Source: Nesterenkonia halotolerans
GTDB lineage: Bacteria > Actinomycetota > Actinomycetes > Actinomycetales > Micrococcaceae
Assembly (NCBI RefSeq): GCF_014874065.1
Contig: NZ_JADBEE010000001.1
Span: 1,302,001-1,366,000 of the forward strand
Length of the DNA stretch: 64,000 bases
Direction: 5' to 3'
A program made the position numbers and the translations under genes. Of the stretch, positions 49,653 to 59,681 are shown one piece after another; position 1 is the stretch's first letter, and each line of letters starts with the position of its first letter. The notes beneath the pieces were generated by a model that did not search any database, was not told the DNA's origin, and saw nothing but the letters and a program-made list of their open reading frames with translations.

Positions 49653-50485
49653 GAGGCACCACTTTGCCCCGGCTGCCCGAAGAGCAGATCCGAAGCATGG
49701 TCCACCAGAGCGTGGAACTCTGGGGTGCGCTGCATCTCGGGCGTGCGTGGACGCGGAAGGTCCACTTCAAAGACTTCTAGGATGCGCCCGGGGCGAGCAC
49801 TCATGACCGCAACGACATCTGAGAGGAAGATCGCTTCGGCGATGCCGTGGGTGACCATCAGCGTCGTCGCAGGCTTCTCGGTCCAGATTCTCAGGAGCTC
49901 CATGTTCAATCGCTGCCTGGTCATGTCGTCCAGCGCACCGAAGGGCTCATCGAGAAGCAGCACCGAAGGTTTCACGACCAGGGCTCGCGCAATCGACACT
50001 CTTTGGCGCATACCGCCGGACAGCTGAGCAGGCCGTGCCTTCTCGAACCCTTTGAGCCCGACCAGATCGACCAGGCCTTGGATCAACCCGGGCTCGGGCT
50101 TGATCCCTGCCACTTCCAGGGGCAGCCGGATATTGGAGACCACACTTCTCCAGGGCAGCAGAGCCGAGTCCTGGAAGGCGATTCCCAGGTGGTTGCCCGC
50201 GCGGAGCTCGGCGGGCGACTGTCCATCCATCCGAAGTTCGCCTGAGCTCGGCTCCTCGAGGCCCGCGAGCATCCGAAGGATCGTGGATTTTCCACAGCCG
50301 GATGGTCCGAGCAGTGAGAGGAAGGTCCCCCGCCCGGTGGCAAGGTTCACGTCCTCCAAAGCGGTGACCTGCTTCGACCCTGAACCGAAGATCTTACTCA
50401 GTCCGCTGAGGCTGATGCCGTCCCCGGTGAAGTGCATGCTGTCGGTGTCCGCAACGGGGTTGTGGAGGCTGGTCTCTGCTATCAC
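49649..50485 (-). CDS. NitT/TauT-type ABC importer, ATP-binding protein
   Basis: A 278-residue ATPase. Walker A is [16 protein letters not shown], the Q-loop is in [15 protein letters not shown], the signature is [15 protein letters not shown], Walker B is [19 protein letters not shown] and the H-loop is [14 protein letters not shown]. The ALDDMTR motif is characteristic of SsuB/TauB/NrtD. It energises the two-permease channel downstream and precedes them in the operon. Confidence 0.93.
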   Translation of the reverse strand: MIAETSLHNPVADTDSMHFTGDGISLSGLSKIFGSGSKQVTALEDVNLATGRGTFLSLLGPSGCGKSTILRMLAGLEEPSSGELRMDGQSPAELRAGNHLGIAFQDSALLPWRSVVSNIRLPLEVAGIKPEPGLIQGLVDLVGLKGFEKARPAQLSGGMRQRVSIARALVVKPSVLLLDEPFGALDDMTRQRLNMELLRIWTEKPATTLMVTHGIAEAIFLSDVVAVMSARPGRILEVFEVDLPRPRTPEMQRTPEFHALVDHASDLLFGQPGQSGAS

Positions 50486-50518
50486 GTCGTTCTCCTTGCT
50501 GGTTCTCGCTCAGGATCT

Positions 50519-51595
50519 TCACGGAAGAGGATGTTCGATGAGATCGGGGTTCTCTTCGTAGATCTCCTCGAGAAGACTGAGATCGAATAGATCCTCGGGC
50601 ACGTCGTAGCCCACTGCTTCCACGGCGTCGAGAGTGTCGGAGATGGCATCGTCTGACATCGTGAAGAGGCCGTTTTCCTGGGTCCACTCGGAGGTGATGA
50701 GTTCGGCCTGGGTCTCAGCGGTCCGCAGCTGGTGGTCGTAGTCGAGGTTCTGGTCTGCCGCGTGGTCTTCGACGGTGGTCCGTGCCGCTTCTTCAGGATC
50801 TGCGAGCGCATCCTGCCACCCTCGGATGGAAGCCTCCAGGAACGCCTTGAGCTCCTCCCGGTTCTCTTCTATGTTCTCCTCAGTGGCCACCAGCGAACCA
50901 CCCGAGAAGGGCAGTCCGTGATCCACGAACATCATGGATTCGACGTCGTAGCCAGCCATCTCGATGCTGATCAGCTCATTGGTGGCGAAGCCGAAGTAGG
51001 CGTCGATCTCACCGTTGAGGAAGGGCTGCGTATCGGCCTGGATGGAAGCCACCTCCACTTCGCCTTCGAGGTCGTTGGCCGCGAGGAAGGCGTTGAAGAC
51101 CGGCTCATTCGCCGGTGGAACACCGACGCTCATACCGATGAGGTCATCCGGCTCTGTGGCCGGATTGTCACTCATGGTGACGACGGTGTAGGGAATGTCC
51201 TGGAAGACAGAACCGATGATCTTCAGCGGTGCGTCCTCACCCTCTGCTTCGATGGTCGAAGCAACCAGCAGCGGGTTCGACCATCCGACCAGGCCCGCGC
51301 CGGAAGCCACCTGCACGGTGGACGGTGTTGCTGATGGTCCGCCGGGGATCAGGTTGACCGATTCGAATCCGTTCTCCTCGTAGTACCCGTTGTCGATGGC
51401 TTCATAGAGGCCGACGAATTCCGCAGTGTGCAACCAGGACAGCGGCACGTCGATCGAACCGTAGTTGGCATCTTCGGACGCTTCGTCCTCGGCGGCGGCG
51501 CCTCCGCCGCAGGCCGACAGGGCAAGCAGTCCAAGGCTGAGTGTTCCGACTGTGAGGCTGCGGGCCCATGGGGTGTTTTTGCGAAGTGTGCTCAT
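50519..51595 (-). CDS. NitT/TauT-type ABC importer, substrate-binding lipoprotein
   Basis: A 358-residue lipoprotein with lipobox LLALSAC near residue 29. The mature part (VPLSWLHTAEFVGLYEAIDNGYYEENGFESVNLIPGGPSATPSTVQ) is of the NMT1/THI5 family. It pairs with the ATPase and permeases directly downstream on the minus strand. It is paralogous to the orphan binding protein at 42.7-43.75 kb. The context of deaminases for purine-like bases suggests a heterocyclic substrate. Confidence 0.9.
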   Translation of the reverse strand: MSTLRKNTPWARSLTVGTLSLGLLALSACGGGAAAEDEASEDANYGSIDVPLSWLHTAEFVGLYEAIDNGYYEENGFESVNLIPGGPSATPSTVQVASGAGLVGWSNPLLVASTIEAEGEDAPLKIIGSVFQDIPYTVVTMSDNPATEPDDLIGMSVGVPPANEPVFNAFLAANDLEGEVEVASIQADTQPFLNGEIDAYFGFATNELISIEMAGYDVESMMFVDHGLPFSGGSLVATEENIEENREELKAFLEASIRGWQDALADPEEAARTTVEDHAADQNLDYDHQLRTAETQAELITSEWTQENGLFTMSDDAISDTLDAVEAVGYDVPEDLFDLSLLEEIYEENPDLIEHPLP

Positions 51596-51641
51596 TGGTC
51601 TCTCCTAGGTGTCAGTGACATGTTGGGTGCAAGATCCGGGT

Positions 51642-53054
51642 TCAAATCCGGGCGGCGGTGTCTTCAGACCCTCGTGCGGTGATTGCTGCCGCTTCTCCGG
51701 CTTCCACTGCAGCGAGGTACTGGCTGCGGCGTTCAAAGAGACCGGGAACGGCCCGGCGTGCTGCGTTGATGAGTTCTGGCAGTTCGGCACTCAGAAGCTC
51801 ACCGTCTCTGGTGATGACCTGGCCGTCGACCATGGTGAGGCTGACGTCGCTGCCACGGACGGCATGGACAAGGTTGTGGTGGATATTTGCGTAGCGTCCC
51901 TCTGAGAGCAGCGGCGTCATGCGTGGGGTGTCGGTACGCACCGCGATGAGATCCGCCTGTTTGCCGACTTCGACCGAACCGATGCGGTGGTCAAGACCCA
52001 GGGCACGAGCTCCACCTATAGTTGCCATGGTCAGCACCTCCCAGGAATCCATCGCTGCTGCGTCCATGCTGCGGAGCTTTCCCAGCAGAGAGGAGACCTT
52101 CATCTCCTCGAACATGTCCAGGTTGTTGTTCTCTTTTTCCCCATCCGTGCCGATGCCCACAGGGATGCCTGCGGCGAGCATGTCGGCCACGGGCGCCATC
52201 CCGCTGGCGAGCTTCATGTTGCTCACCGGGTTGTGAGCCACCCCGGCCTTCTGCGTGGCCATATAGGCGATCTCGGACTCGTCCAACCACACTGCGTGCG
52301 CCAGGACAGTGCGCGGCACGTCGAAGAAACCGAGATCCTTCAACGCATGCACCGGTCGCTTGCCATACCGAGCGTGGAACTCGGTGACGTCCAGCTGAGA
52401 TTCACTGCAGTGGGTGTATAGACCGGTCTCGTATTTCTGCGCCAGCTCCACTGCACGGGCGAGCCCGGCATCGTCGGCATAGAAGGGGTGTTCCAACCCG
52501 ACCCAAGGGATGATTCGTCCGTCTCCGCGGCCTGCACCGGGGCCCCAGGTCTTGAGCATTCGTTCGTTGTCATCGAGGGTGTCGAAGTAGTCGTGCTCAG
52601 GGTGCTCCCCGACATAGTTCACCGTCACGAGGCGGTTACCGAGCTGCTCCGCGGCCTCAGCACAACCGTCCATGTAGCGCCACATATCAACAGTGGTGGT
52701 CGTCCCGGCGAGAAGCCCCTCTGCGTAACAGAGATACGCAGCCGTCTGGGCTTCATCCGCGCGCAGAACCCGGTGCATGGGGTCGATGTGCACACGGAGC
52801 CACTCCCAGACAGGCAGATGCTCTGCCGTACCACGAAGGATCCCAGAATGGTGATGGGTGTTGACCAACCCTGGCATGAGGACCTGATCATCGAGACGAA
52901 CCTCGGTGACACCGGGCTTCTCGGCGCGGAGCTGTTCCACCGGCCCCACCGCGGCAATGACGCTGTCCTCGACAAGAACAGCATGCCCGGTGAGGACCCC
53001 CAGAGGAGAGGTCATGGGAACGAGGAGATCCGGAATGTAGAGGGTCGATGTCAT
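51642..53054 (-). CDS. ATZ/TRZ-type amidohydrolase, probable purine-derivative deaminase
   Basis: A 470-residue member of the cytosine-deaminase-like amidohydrolases. Metal ligands are in MPGLVNTHHHSGILRG and GLYTHCSES, with further conserved LAHAVWLDESEIAYMATQKAGVAHNPVSNMKLASG. The metal Asp is in GIGTDGEKENNNLDMF. The pattern resembles MTA/SAH deaminases and 8-oxoguanine deaminases, which open an amino group on a purine-like ring. It lies between an 8-oxoguanine deaminase-like gene and the importer in the same operon. Its exact base is not predictable. Confidence 0.82.
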   Translation of the reverse strand: MTSTLYIPDLLVPMTSPLGVLTGHAVLVEDSVIAAVGPVEQLRAEKPGVTEVRLDDQVLMPGLVNTHHHSGILRGTAEHLPVWEWLRVHIDPMHRVLRADEAQTAAYLCYAEGLLAGTTTTVDMWRYMDGCAEAAEQLGNRLVTVNYVGEHPEHDYFDTLDDNERMLKTWGPGAGRGDGRIIPWVGLEHPFYADDAGLARAVELAQKYETGLYTHCSESQLDVTEFHARYGKRPVHALKDLGFFDVPRTVLAHAVWLDESEIAYMATQKAGVAHNPVSNMKLASGMAPVADMLAAGIPVGIGTDGEKENNNLDMFEEMKVSSLLGKLRSMDAAAMDSWEVLTMATIGGARALGLDHRIGSVEVGKQADLIAVRTDTPRMTPLLSEGRYANIHHNLVHAVRGSDVSLTMVDGQVITRDGELLSAELPELINAARRAVPGLFERRSQYLAAVEAGEAAAITARGSEDTAARI

Positions 53055-53104
53055 GAGAGCCTTTCAGCTGCTGCGTGGTGCTGCGGTGGACGTGGAGTGC
53101 AAGA

Positions 53105-54514
53105 TCAATCGAGGCCCTGCATTGTGCGCGCGGCGGCGCGATGGCGCGGAAGGATGTCTTCGAGACCGGAGAGCTTCAACTCACCGGATTCAATGAGTGC
53201 CCTTCCAGCCACAAAGCTGTGCCAGGCACGGGCAGGTCCGGAGCGCAGCCATGCCTCGACGGGGTCTGTGAAGGCCCCGGTCTGAGACAGCGGGGCTGAT
53301 TCCCACATCACCAGGTCCGCACATGCCCCGGGACGCAGATGCCCGATCTCGTCAGCCCAGCCGAGATTCGCCGCACTGCCCAGGGTCGCCATGTTCAACG
53401 CTTCCCGCGCGGAGAAAGCGGCAGGTCCTCCGCGGTGTCGAGCGAGTAGCAGGGCTCCGCGAGTCTCCATCCATAGGTTGGCCGAATCGGCTGAGGCGGA
53501 GCCATCGCAGCCGATTCCCACCGACATGCCCATCGATCGCAGCGCTTTTGCGTCGGCCGCGTCTCCGCAGATGATCATGTTCGAACTCGGGCACTGGGTC
53601 GCGCTGACGCCGGCTGCAGCCAGACGGCGATTCTCTTCCTCATTGCCGTAGACATAGTGGGCCACCCAGGAACGCGGCGTGGCCCAGCCGACGTCTTCGA
53701 AGTACTCCACCGGGCGTCGCCCGTAGACCTCGAGCGCATAGGTGTCCTCGTCCTTGTCCTCGGCGAGGTGGGTGTGCAGGCGGACGTCGTGCTTCTCGGC
53801 GAGCTCTGCCGTGGTGCGCATGATCGACTCACTCACTGAGAACATCGAACACGGTGCCAGTGCCACCCGGGTCATCGCCCCGGGAGTGGGGTCGTGGAAG
53901 GCCTCGATGAGCCGCTCCGAGTCAGCAAGGATCGTGTCTTCGTCCTGCACGACCTCTTTGGGCGGCAGCCCGCCGTCCTCCACGGAGCGGGTCATCGAGC
54001 CGCGGTTGGCCATGAACCGGAAGCCGATCTCGGTGGTGGCCTTGACCTGTGCATCGATCAGGTTGGGCTTGGGGTGGACGTACATATGGTCTGAGGAGGT
54101 GGTGCAGCCACCCAGCAGCAGCTCGGCGCAGGCCACATAGGTGGAGAGGTAGGTAGATTCCTCGTCGAGTGCTGCCCAGCGGGGATAGAGCGTGGTCAGC
54201 CACTGGAAGAGGCTCCCGTTGATGGCCGGCGCGAAGGCACGGGTGAGGTTCTGGTACATGTGATGGTGAGTGTTCACCAGTCCCGGGGTCACGAGCCGGC
54301 CGCCGGCGTCGATCACGCGATCCGCCGAGGGCGCGGGCTGCGCACTCGGCCCCGCACTGTGGACTCGTCCGGCAGCCAGTGCGATCCATCCACCGTCGAT
54401 CTCGCGCCCGGCTTCCAAGGCCTTTTGCTGCGCGGAGGCACCCTCGCCGGAGGCTTCCAGCACGATATAGGCGTTGGTGATCAGCGTGTCGACGCGCAGT
54501 GTGGCGGGGGGCAT
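53105..54514 (-). CDS. 8-oxoguanine deaminase-like amidohydrolase
   Basis: A 469-residue amidohydrolase, first gene of the eight-gene operon. Metal motifs are VTPGLVNTHHHMYQNLTRAFAPAINGSLFQWL and RLHTHLAEDKDEDTYALEVYGRRPVEYFEDVGW. WVAHYVYGNEEENRRLA, ATQCPSSNMIICG and GIGCDGSASADSANLWMETR complete the set. These match the 8-oxoguanine deaminase family, which converts 8-oxoguanine to urate. Urate would enter the uricase route encoded at 62-63.5 kb. The divergent control region at 54.5 kb lies directly upstream. Confidence 0.85.
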   Translation of the reverse strand: MPPATLRVDTLITNAYIVLEASGEGASAQQKALEAGREIDGGWIALAAGRVHSAGPSAQPAPSADRVIDAGGRLVTPGLVNTHHHMYQNLTRAFAPAINGSLFQWLTTLYPRWAALDEESTYLSTYVACAELLLGGCTTSSDHMYVHPKPNLIDAQVKATTEIGFRFMANRGSMTRSVEDGGLPPKEVVQDEDTILADSERLIEAFHDPTPGAMTRVALAPCSMFSVSESIMRTTAELAEKHDVRLHTHLAEDKDEDTYALEVYGRRPVEYFEDVGWATPRSWVAHYVYGNEEENRRLAAAGVSATQCPSSNMIICGDAADAKALRSMGMSVGIGCDGSASADSANLWMETRGALLLARHRGGPAAFSAREALNMATLGSAANLGWADEIGHLRPGACADLVMWESAPLSQTGAFTDPVEAWLRSGPARAWHSFVAGRALIESGELKLSGLEDILPRHRAAARTMQGLD

Positions 54515-54544
54515 CCGTCCTCCTGAAGTAGATTGCCCCCAACC

Positions 54545-54621
54545 TATGAAACAGATGTTTCTTCCTTCACTCGACTCGGTTACGGATATGTAAATGCCGG
54601 AGCGCGTAACGGCGCTGTAAC
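54545..54621. promoter_or_regulatory. Divergent control region of the purine operon and xdh genes
   Basis: Located between the 8-oxoguanine deaminase gene (minus) and the xdhC gene (plus). TAT-GAAAC-AGAT-GTTTC (54545-54561) is a perfect 14-base palindrome after TAT. GTTAC-N6-GTAAA is at 54579-54594 and GTAAC-N6-GTAAC at 54606-54621. The palindrome-to-GTTAC distance is 31 bases, the same as at 43.8 kb. The palindrome would fit an IclR-family operator and the GTAAC repeats a GlnR-like box; both are inferences from pattern. Confidence 0.65.
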
Positions 54622-54692
54622 CCGCGCTTGCCTAAGCTGGAGCACGATTCCCGCTCATGGCCGCAGCGCCGCGCACTCCCGGAGGAGGCACC

Positions 54693-55727
54693 ATGCTCGA
54701 CCGCATCACCTCCTACAGCTCCTGCCTCGAGGACCCCGAACACTGGGCGATAGCAACAATCGTTTCGGTGCATGGATCCTCGCCCAGCCCGGTGGGCACC
54801 TCGATGGCGGTCTCCACCGATCTGGAGATCATCGGCTCCCTCTCCGGGGGCTGCGTGGAGTCCTCGGTGGCCGCCTCCGCCCAGGACGCGATCGCCGCGG
54901 GGACCATCAGCAGGGAATCCTTCGGGCCCGATGGCACCCCGTTCGGTCAGGCAGGTCTCGGCATCGCGCTGACCTGTGGCGGTGAGATCGAGGTGCTCAT
55001 CCAGCCTCTTGTCACCGCCGAGCTGAAGACGCTGCGCGAGCTCGCGAGCAGAGACCCGCACCTCCCGGCGGAGCTGACCCGCACGGTCACCGACCACGCA
55101 GGCGCCCGACTGCACGTCCACGAACAGCGCGCCGGCGCGCCCCGACTCATTCTCAGCGGAGTCCATGACTTCTCCGTCCAGCTGGCTCAGCTTGCGCTGC
55201 AGATCGGCTGGAACGTCCACCTGGTGGAGATCCGTCCCGCTTTCGGGACCGCCGCACGGGTCCCCGCCGGGGCGCAGCTGCACGTGGGGCATCCCGGCAC
55301 GGTCATCGCCGAGCTGCTGGAGGACCAGTCCGCGGCCTGGACCGGTGTGGTCGTGATGACCCATCACCCAGATCTCGACGTGCCGGTGCTGCACGCAGCG
55401 CTGAGCCGGACGATCCGGACCGAACGTGCCGACGACGACGCAGCCCGATGCTTCATCGGAGCGATGGGTTCGCGCAGCTCCGCAGCACGCCGGGACGCCG
55501 CACTGCTCGCCATGGGCCACGGCGAAGCGGCGCGGAAGCGCGTCATCTCCCCACTGGGTCTGGACCTGGGCGCCGAGACACCTGCGGAGGCCGCCGTCTC
55601 GATGCTCGCGGAGCTCCTCGCAGCCAAGAACGCCCAGACCAGTGCGCAGCCGCTGCATCTGCGGGACGGACCGATCAATGCGTCACGCCCGCGCAGCATC
55701 AGCATCTTCAGAGAAATGGCAGTGTGA
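54693..55727 (+). CDS. xdhC: XdhC/CoxF-family molybdenum-enzyme maturation factor
   Basis: A 344-residue protein from ATG 54693 behind GGAGGAGG. The N-terminal XdhC/CoxI domain starts MLDRITSYSSCLEDPEHWAIATIVSVHGSSPSPVGTSMAV and contains SLSGGCVESSVAASAQDAI and LGIALTCGGEIEVLIQPL. The C-terminal Rossmann domain has FIGAMGSRSSAARRDAALLAMG and ISPLGLDLGAETPAEAAVSMLAELLA. XdhC binds and helps sulfurate the molybdenum cofactor before insertion. It is three bases from the Mo-enzyme gene, its probable client. Confidence 0.9.
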   Translation: MLDRITSYSSCLEDPEHWAIATIVSVHGSSPSPVGTSMAVSTDLEIIGSLSGGCVESSVAASAQDAIAAGTISRESFGPDGTPFGQAGLGIALTCGGEIEVLIQPLVTAELKTLRELASRDPHLPAELTRTVTDHAGARLHVHEQRAGAPRLILSGVHDFSVQLAQLALQIGWNVHLVEIRPAFGTAARVPAGAQLHVGHPGTVIAELLEDQSAAWTGVVVMTHHPDLDVPVLHAALSRTIRTERADDDAARCFIGAMGSRSSAARRDAALLAMGHGEAARKRVISPLGLDLGAETPAEAAVSMLAELLAAKNAQTSAQPLHLRDGPINASRPRSISIFREMAV

Positions 55728-55730
55728 GAC

Positions 55731-58700
55731 GTGGACATCATCAGTGTTGAGACGACCCTGAGCACCGCGGATCCTGACGACTTCGGGCCCGGGGATTCCT
55801 GGCTTGCCGGTGGCACGGTGCTCTACTCCTACGGCTATGACTTCACGAACCCTGCACCGCGCAGGCTTCTGGACATCACTGCTGCCGGATGGGCGCCTCT
55901 GACCTGGCACGAGCAGGAATCCGGTCACGGGTGGACGGGCTTGGAGATCGCCGCCACGACGACCATCGCGCAGTTCCACGCCGCCCCCACCTCACTGGGC
56001 GGGACCGGCGCTGCGGGCCTGCCCGGCATCGAACTCATGGAGGCTGCCGCGGAGTGTTTCGTGGCCCCCTGGAAGGTGTGGAACAGCTCCACGGTGGGCG
56101 GCAATGTCGCCACCGCCCTGCCGGCGGGACCGATGACCTCCTGGCTCTCCGCCATGGACGCCCAGGCAGTGATCCTGTCTCCCGGAGGAACCCGACGCAC
56201 CGCGCTCGTCTCAGATCTGGTGCTCGGCACGGGGTCCACCGGATTGGAGGCCGGCGAACTGATCCGCGCCTTCTTCGTGTCCGCCAGTGCGCTGGCGCGT
56301 CCCACCCTGATGGTGCGGGAATCGCTGACCCGGTACGGCCGGTCTGCCGCACTGCTGCTCGCCTCCCCCGCCCCCCGCAGGGCTGAAGGCGTCGAGCAGC
56401 TGCGTCTCACCATCACCGCGAGCACTGTGCACCCGGTGATCTTGCAGCTCCCCCGCGACGTGGTGTTGGCGGGTGGCGTGGCGGCCGCCGTGCGCGCAGG
56501 GGTCCCTGAATCTGCGTGGAATGACGACGTCCATGGCGACCGTGAGTGGCGCATCGAGGTCACCATCCGGCTCGCGCAGGAGCTGGCGGAAGCGATCTTC
56601 AACCAGGAGCACACCTCCCCCATCTCGCCGCAGGGTGGAGAGACGTCCCCAGCGGTGTTCCCCGAACCGACGCCGCTGAGCACGCATGCTCCGGCCGCCG
56701 AGCCCGCCCAGCCAGCCCAGCCAGCCCACCCAGCCCAGGTCACGGTGGACGGCAGGGACATGGTCCTGGACGCCGATCCCGGTCAGTGTCTGCGCACCTG
56801 GCTGCGGGACACCGGCGCGGCCGGGGTCAAGCGCGGCTGCGACGCCGGGGACTGCGGGGCCTGCACCGTGCACCTCGCCCAGCCCGGGCAGAAGCCGACC
56901 GCCGTGCACAGCTGCATCGTCCCGGCGCAGCGCGCCGCGGGAACTGCGGTCACCACCGTACAGGGGCTGAGCCCTGACGCCACCGCCCAGGTTCTCTCCT
57001 CCCAGCAGGACGGGGCACCCCATGATCATGAAGCCCTCGCGGCGGCGCTGCATCCGTCCCAGCGGGACTTCCTCGACTCCCACGGATTCCAGTGCGGCTA
57101 CTGCACCGCTGGCTTCCTGATGACCGCCACCGCCGAGAGCCCCTACTCACCTGATCGGAGCAGTGCAGACACGCTCGAGCCTGGGACCGAGACAGACGCC
57201 GGGTCGACTCCGGACGCCGAGGACCGCGAGCACGCAGATGACCCCGCCACGCTTCGACGGTTCAAGGGCAACCTCTGCCGCTGCACCGGCTACTGCTCGA
57301 TCAAGGACGCGCTCACACAGACCCCACGGGTCAGCGCCGAATCAGGACCCGGGAAGAGCCCAGTCCCACCGGCCGGACCCGCGGTGGTCACCGGCACCGC
57401 CGCATACACCTTTGACCAAGCCGGCGAGCGCCCGCCGGAGGATCCGCTGCACATCGTGGTGGTGCGGTCCCCGCATGCCCACGCACGGATCACGCACATC
57501 GACGCGAGCGCCGCCCTGGCCTCGCCCGGGGTGATCGCGGTGCTCACCCACGAGGACGCCCCCGAAGAGCTCTATTCCACCGCCCAGCATGAGCTGGTGG
57601 AGGATGACCCCGCGGACACCCGGGTGCTCGATGACGTGGTCCGCCACGTGGGGCAGCGAGTCGCCGTCGTCGTCGGGGAATCTCGCCGTCACGCCGAGCG
57701 CGCCGCGAAGCTGGTGCAGGTGGATTATGAGCAGCTCCCGGCCGTGCTGGATCCGCGCACCGCACAGCACGAAGGTGCCGCCGCGGTCCACGCCGGGAAG
57801 GACTCGGCCACGCACCGGATCCTGGCCCCGGAGAGGAACCTGATCGCCGTCGCCTCCAGCTCTCACGGCCAGGCCGAGCGCCAGCTCGCCTCGCTGCAGC
57901 CATCGGACAGCGCGGCACCCTCCATGGGCGAGACGGGCACCTCCTACACCGGCAGCTTCGAGACCCATCGCACGTCGCATGTGGCGCTGGAGACCCACGG
58001 CTGCCTGGGCTGGATCGACGAGCTGGGCCGGTTCACGCTGCGCTCCTCCACACAGGTGCCCTTCCTGGTGCGGCGCACGCTGTGCCGGATCTTCGGGCTC
58101 GCGCCGGAGGCCGTGCGCGTCTTCGCTCCGCGGGTGGGCGGCGGCTTCGGGTCCAAGCAGGAGGTGCTCACCGAGGACCTGGTGCTGCTGGTGCTGCGCA
58201 CGCTGCACGAGCGTGGAATCGACCGGCCGGTGCAGCTGGAGCTCACTCGCTCGGAGGCCTTCGCCGCGACCACGACGCGTCACCCCTATCTGATCGATGT
58301 CTCGGTGGGGGCCGACGCCTCGGGAGCCCTGCAGTCCATGCAGCTTCAGGTGCTCTCCGATACCGGGGCCTACGGCAATCATGGCCCGGGGGTGATGTTC
58401 CACAGCGTGACCGAGTCGATGCAGCTCTATTCGACCCCGCATAAGCAGGTCCACGCCGAGGTGGTCTACACGAACAATCCCCCGGCGGGGGCATTCCGCG
58501 GCTACGGGCTGAGCCAGACCCTCTTCGCCGTGGACTCGGCGATGGACGAGCTGGCCCGCCGGCTGGGGCGGGATCCGCTGAGCTTCAAGGCGGCGAACAT
58601 CATCACCCAGGGTGAGACCCTCTTCGGCGCAGAACACGATGATGTGCTGGTGGAGGTGGACGGGCTGCAGCAGTGCCTGAAGATCATCGGAGAGGAGCTG

Positions 58701-59681
58701 CGCACCGGCGTGCTGACCGCCGCGGAGCTCGCGCAGTGTGAGCGTCTCCTCACCGAGGAGCGTCACGGCGGACTCGGAGCCGAAACGGCGCCTGGTCTTC
58801 CGCTCGGAGACTGGGCGGTGGGCACCGGCACCGCGGTCGCGATGATCGACACCGTGCCGCCCAACGGCCACCATTCCCACGCCACCGTCACCGCGCTCGG
58901 CTCCGGGCGCTACCAGCTGAAGGTGGGCACCGCAGAGTTCGGCAACGGCACCTCCACCGTGCACCGCCAGGTGGTGGCTGAGGTGCTGGGCACCACCCCG
59001 GAGAAGATCCAGCTGGTTCAGGCCGATACGGACGCCGTGCGCTTCGACACCGGCGCCTTTGGCTCCACGGGCATCACGGTAGGGGTCAAGGCAGCTCATG
59101 CCGCCGCGGAGGATCTGCTCGAGAAGCTCTCGGCCAATCCTGAAGCGGACCCCGCCGGGCTCACCGGCGAGGGCACCTGGGCGGGCACCCCCCGTTCGGT
59201 GTCGTTCAACGTGCACGGCTTCCGGATCGCAGTGGACCGGCGCAGCGGCACCCTGCGCATCCTGCAGTCGGTGCAGGCCGCCGACGCCGGGGTGGTGCTG
59301 AATGAGGCGCAGTGCCGCGGACAGGTCGAGGGCGGTGTGGCCCAGGCGCTGGGGGCGGCGATGTTCGAGGAGCTCGAGATCGACCAGCACGGTGCCGTCA
59401 CCACCGACATCCTGCGCAATTACCACATCCCGCAGATGGCTGATCTGCCGCGCACCGAGGTCCATTTCGCCCAGACCCGCGATCCCATCGGACCTCTGGG
59501 CGCGAAGTCCATGTCCGAGGCTCCCTTCAACCCCGTGGCACCGGCCCTGGGCAATGCGATTCGCGACGCCGTCGGGATCCGGATGACGCGCACACCGTTC
59601 CGCAAGGATCGGATCGCGGCGGCCCTGCGTAAGGACGAGCTCAGCGGGGCGGCAGATCAGTCGGAGATCTCCGGAGCCTGA
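55731..59681 (+). CDS. Single-chain xanthine-dehydrogenase-family enzyme, order FAD - [2Fe-2S] - Moco
   Basis: A 1316-residue fusion. Residues 1-285 form the FAD-binding (CoxM-like) part ([26 protein letters not shown]). After a Pro/Ala linker, residues 335-530 hold two [2Fe-2S] modules ([36 protein letters not shown]). Residues 550-1316 form the Moco domain ([30 protein letters not shown] with the catalytic Glu). The usual single-chain order is [2Fe-2S], FAD, Moco. Bovine XDH Glu802 aligns to Gln in GFGSKQ, so purine hydroxylation is likely but the substrate is open. Start GTG 55731. Confidence 0.85.
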   Translation: MDIISVETTLSTADPDDFGPGDSWLAGGTVLYSYGYDFTNPAPRRLLDITAAGWAPLTWHEQESGHGWTGLEIAATTTIAQFHAAPTSLGGTGAAGLPGIELMEAAAECFVAPWKVWNSSTVGGNVATALPAGPMTSWLSAMDAQAVILSPGGTRRTALVSDLVLGTGSTGLEAGELIRAFFVSASALARPTLMVRESLTRYGRSAALLLASPAPRRAEGVEQLRLTITASTVHPVILQLPRDVVLAGGVAAAVRAGVPESAWNDDVHGDREWRIEVTIRLAQELAEAIFNQEHTSPISPQGGETSPAVFPEPTPLSTHAPAAEPAQPAQPAHPAQVTVDGRDMVLDADPGQCLRTWLRDTGAAGVKRGCDAGDCGACTVHLAQPGQKPTAVHSCIVPAQRAAGTAVTTVQGLSPDATAQVLSSQQDGAPHDHEALAAALHPSQRDFLDSHGFQCGYCTAGFLMTATAESPYSPDRSSADTLEPGTETDAGSTPDAEDREHADDPATLRRFKGNLCRCTGYCSIKDALTQTPRVSAESGPGKSPVPPAGPAVVTGTAAYTFDQAGERPPEDPLHIVVVRSPHAHARITHIDASAALASPGVIAVLTHEDAPEELYSTAQHELVEDDPADTRVLDDVVRHVGQRVAVVVGESRRHAERAAKLVQVDYEQLPAVLDPRTAQHEGAAAVHAGKDSATHRILAPERNLIAVASSSHGQAERQLASLQPSDSAAPSMGETGTSYTGSFETHRTSHVALETHGCLGWIDELGRFTLRSSTQVPFLVRRTLCRIFGLAPEAVRVFAPRVGGGFGSKQEVLTEDLVLLVLRTLHERGIDRPVQLELTRSEAFAATTTRHPYLIDVSVGADASGALQSMQLQVLSDTGAYGNHGPGVMFHSVTESMQLYSTPHKQVHAEVVYTNNPPAGAFRGYGLSQTLFAVDSAMDELARRLGRDPLSFKAANIITQGETLFGAEHDDVLVEVDGLQQCLKIIGEELRTGVLTAAELAQCERLLTEERHGGLGAETAPGLPLGDWAVGTGTAVAMIDTVPPNGHHSHATVTALGSGRYQLKVGTAEFGNGTSTVHRQVVAEVLGTTPEKIQLVQADTDAVRFDTGAFGSTGITVGVKAAHAAAEDLLEKLSANPEADPAGLTGEGTWAGTPRSVSFNVHGFRIAVDRRSGTLRILQSVQAADAGVVLNEAQCRGQVEGGVAQALGAAMFEELEIDQHGAVTTDILRNYHIPQMADLPRTEVHFAQTRDPIGPLGAKSMSEAPFNPVAPALGNAIRDAVGIRMTRTPFRKDRIAAALRKDELSGAADQSEISGA

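Noticed and set aside
51620..51665. T-arm-like GGTTCAAATCC suggesting a tRNA end
   Set aside because: No acceptor stem, D-arm or anticodon arm can be built around it, and it overlaps the stop of an amidohydrolase gene.
57342..59465. Long minus-strand reading frame of 707 codons
   Set aside because: It lies wholly opposite the Mo-enzyme gene, whose codon use and motifs are convincing; the opposite strand is open only because of high GC third positions.
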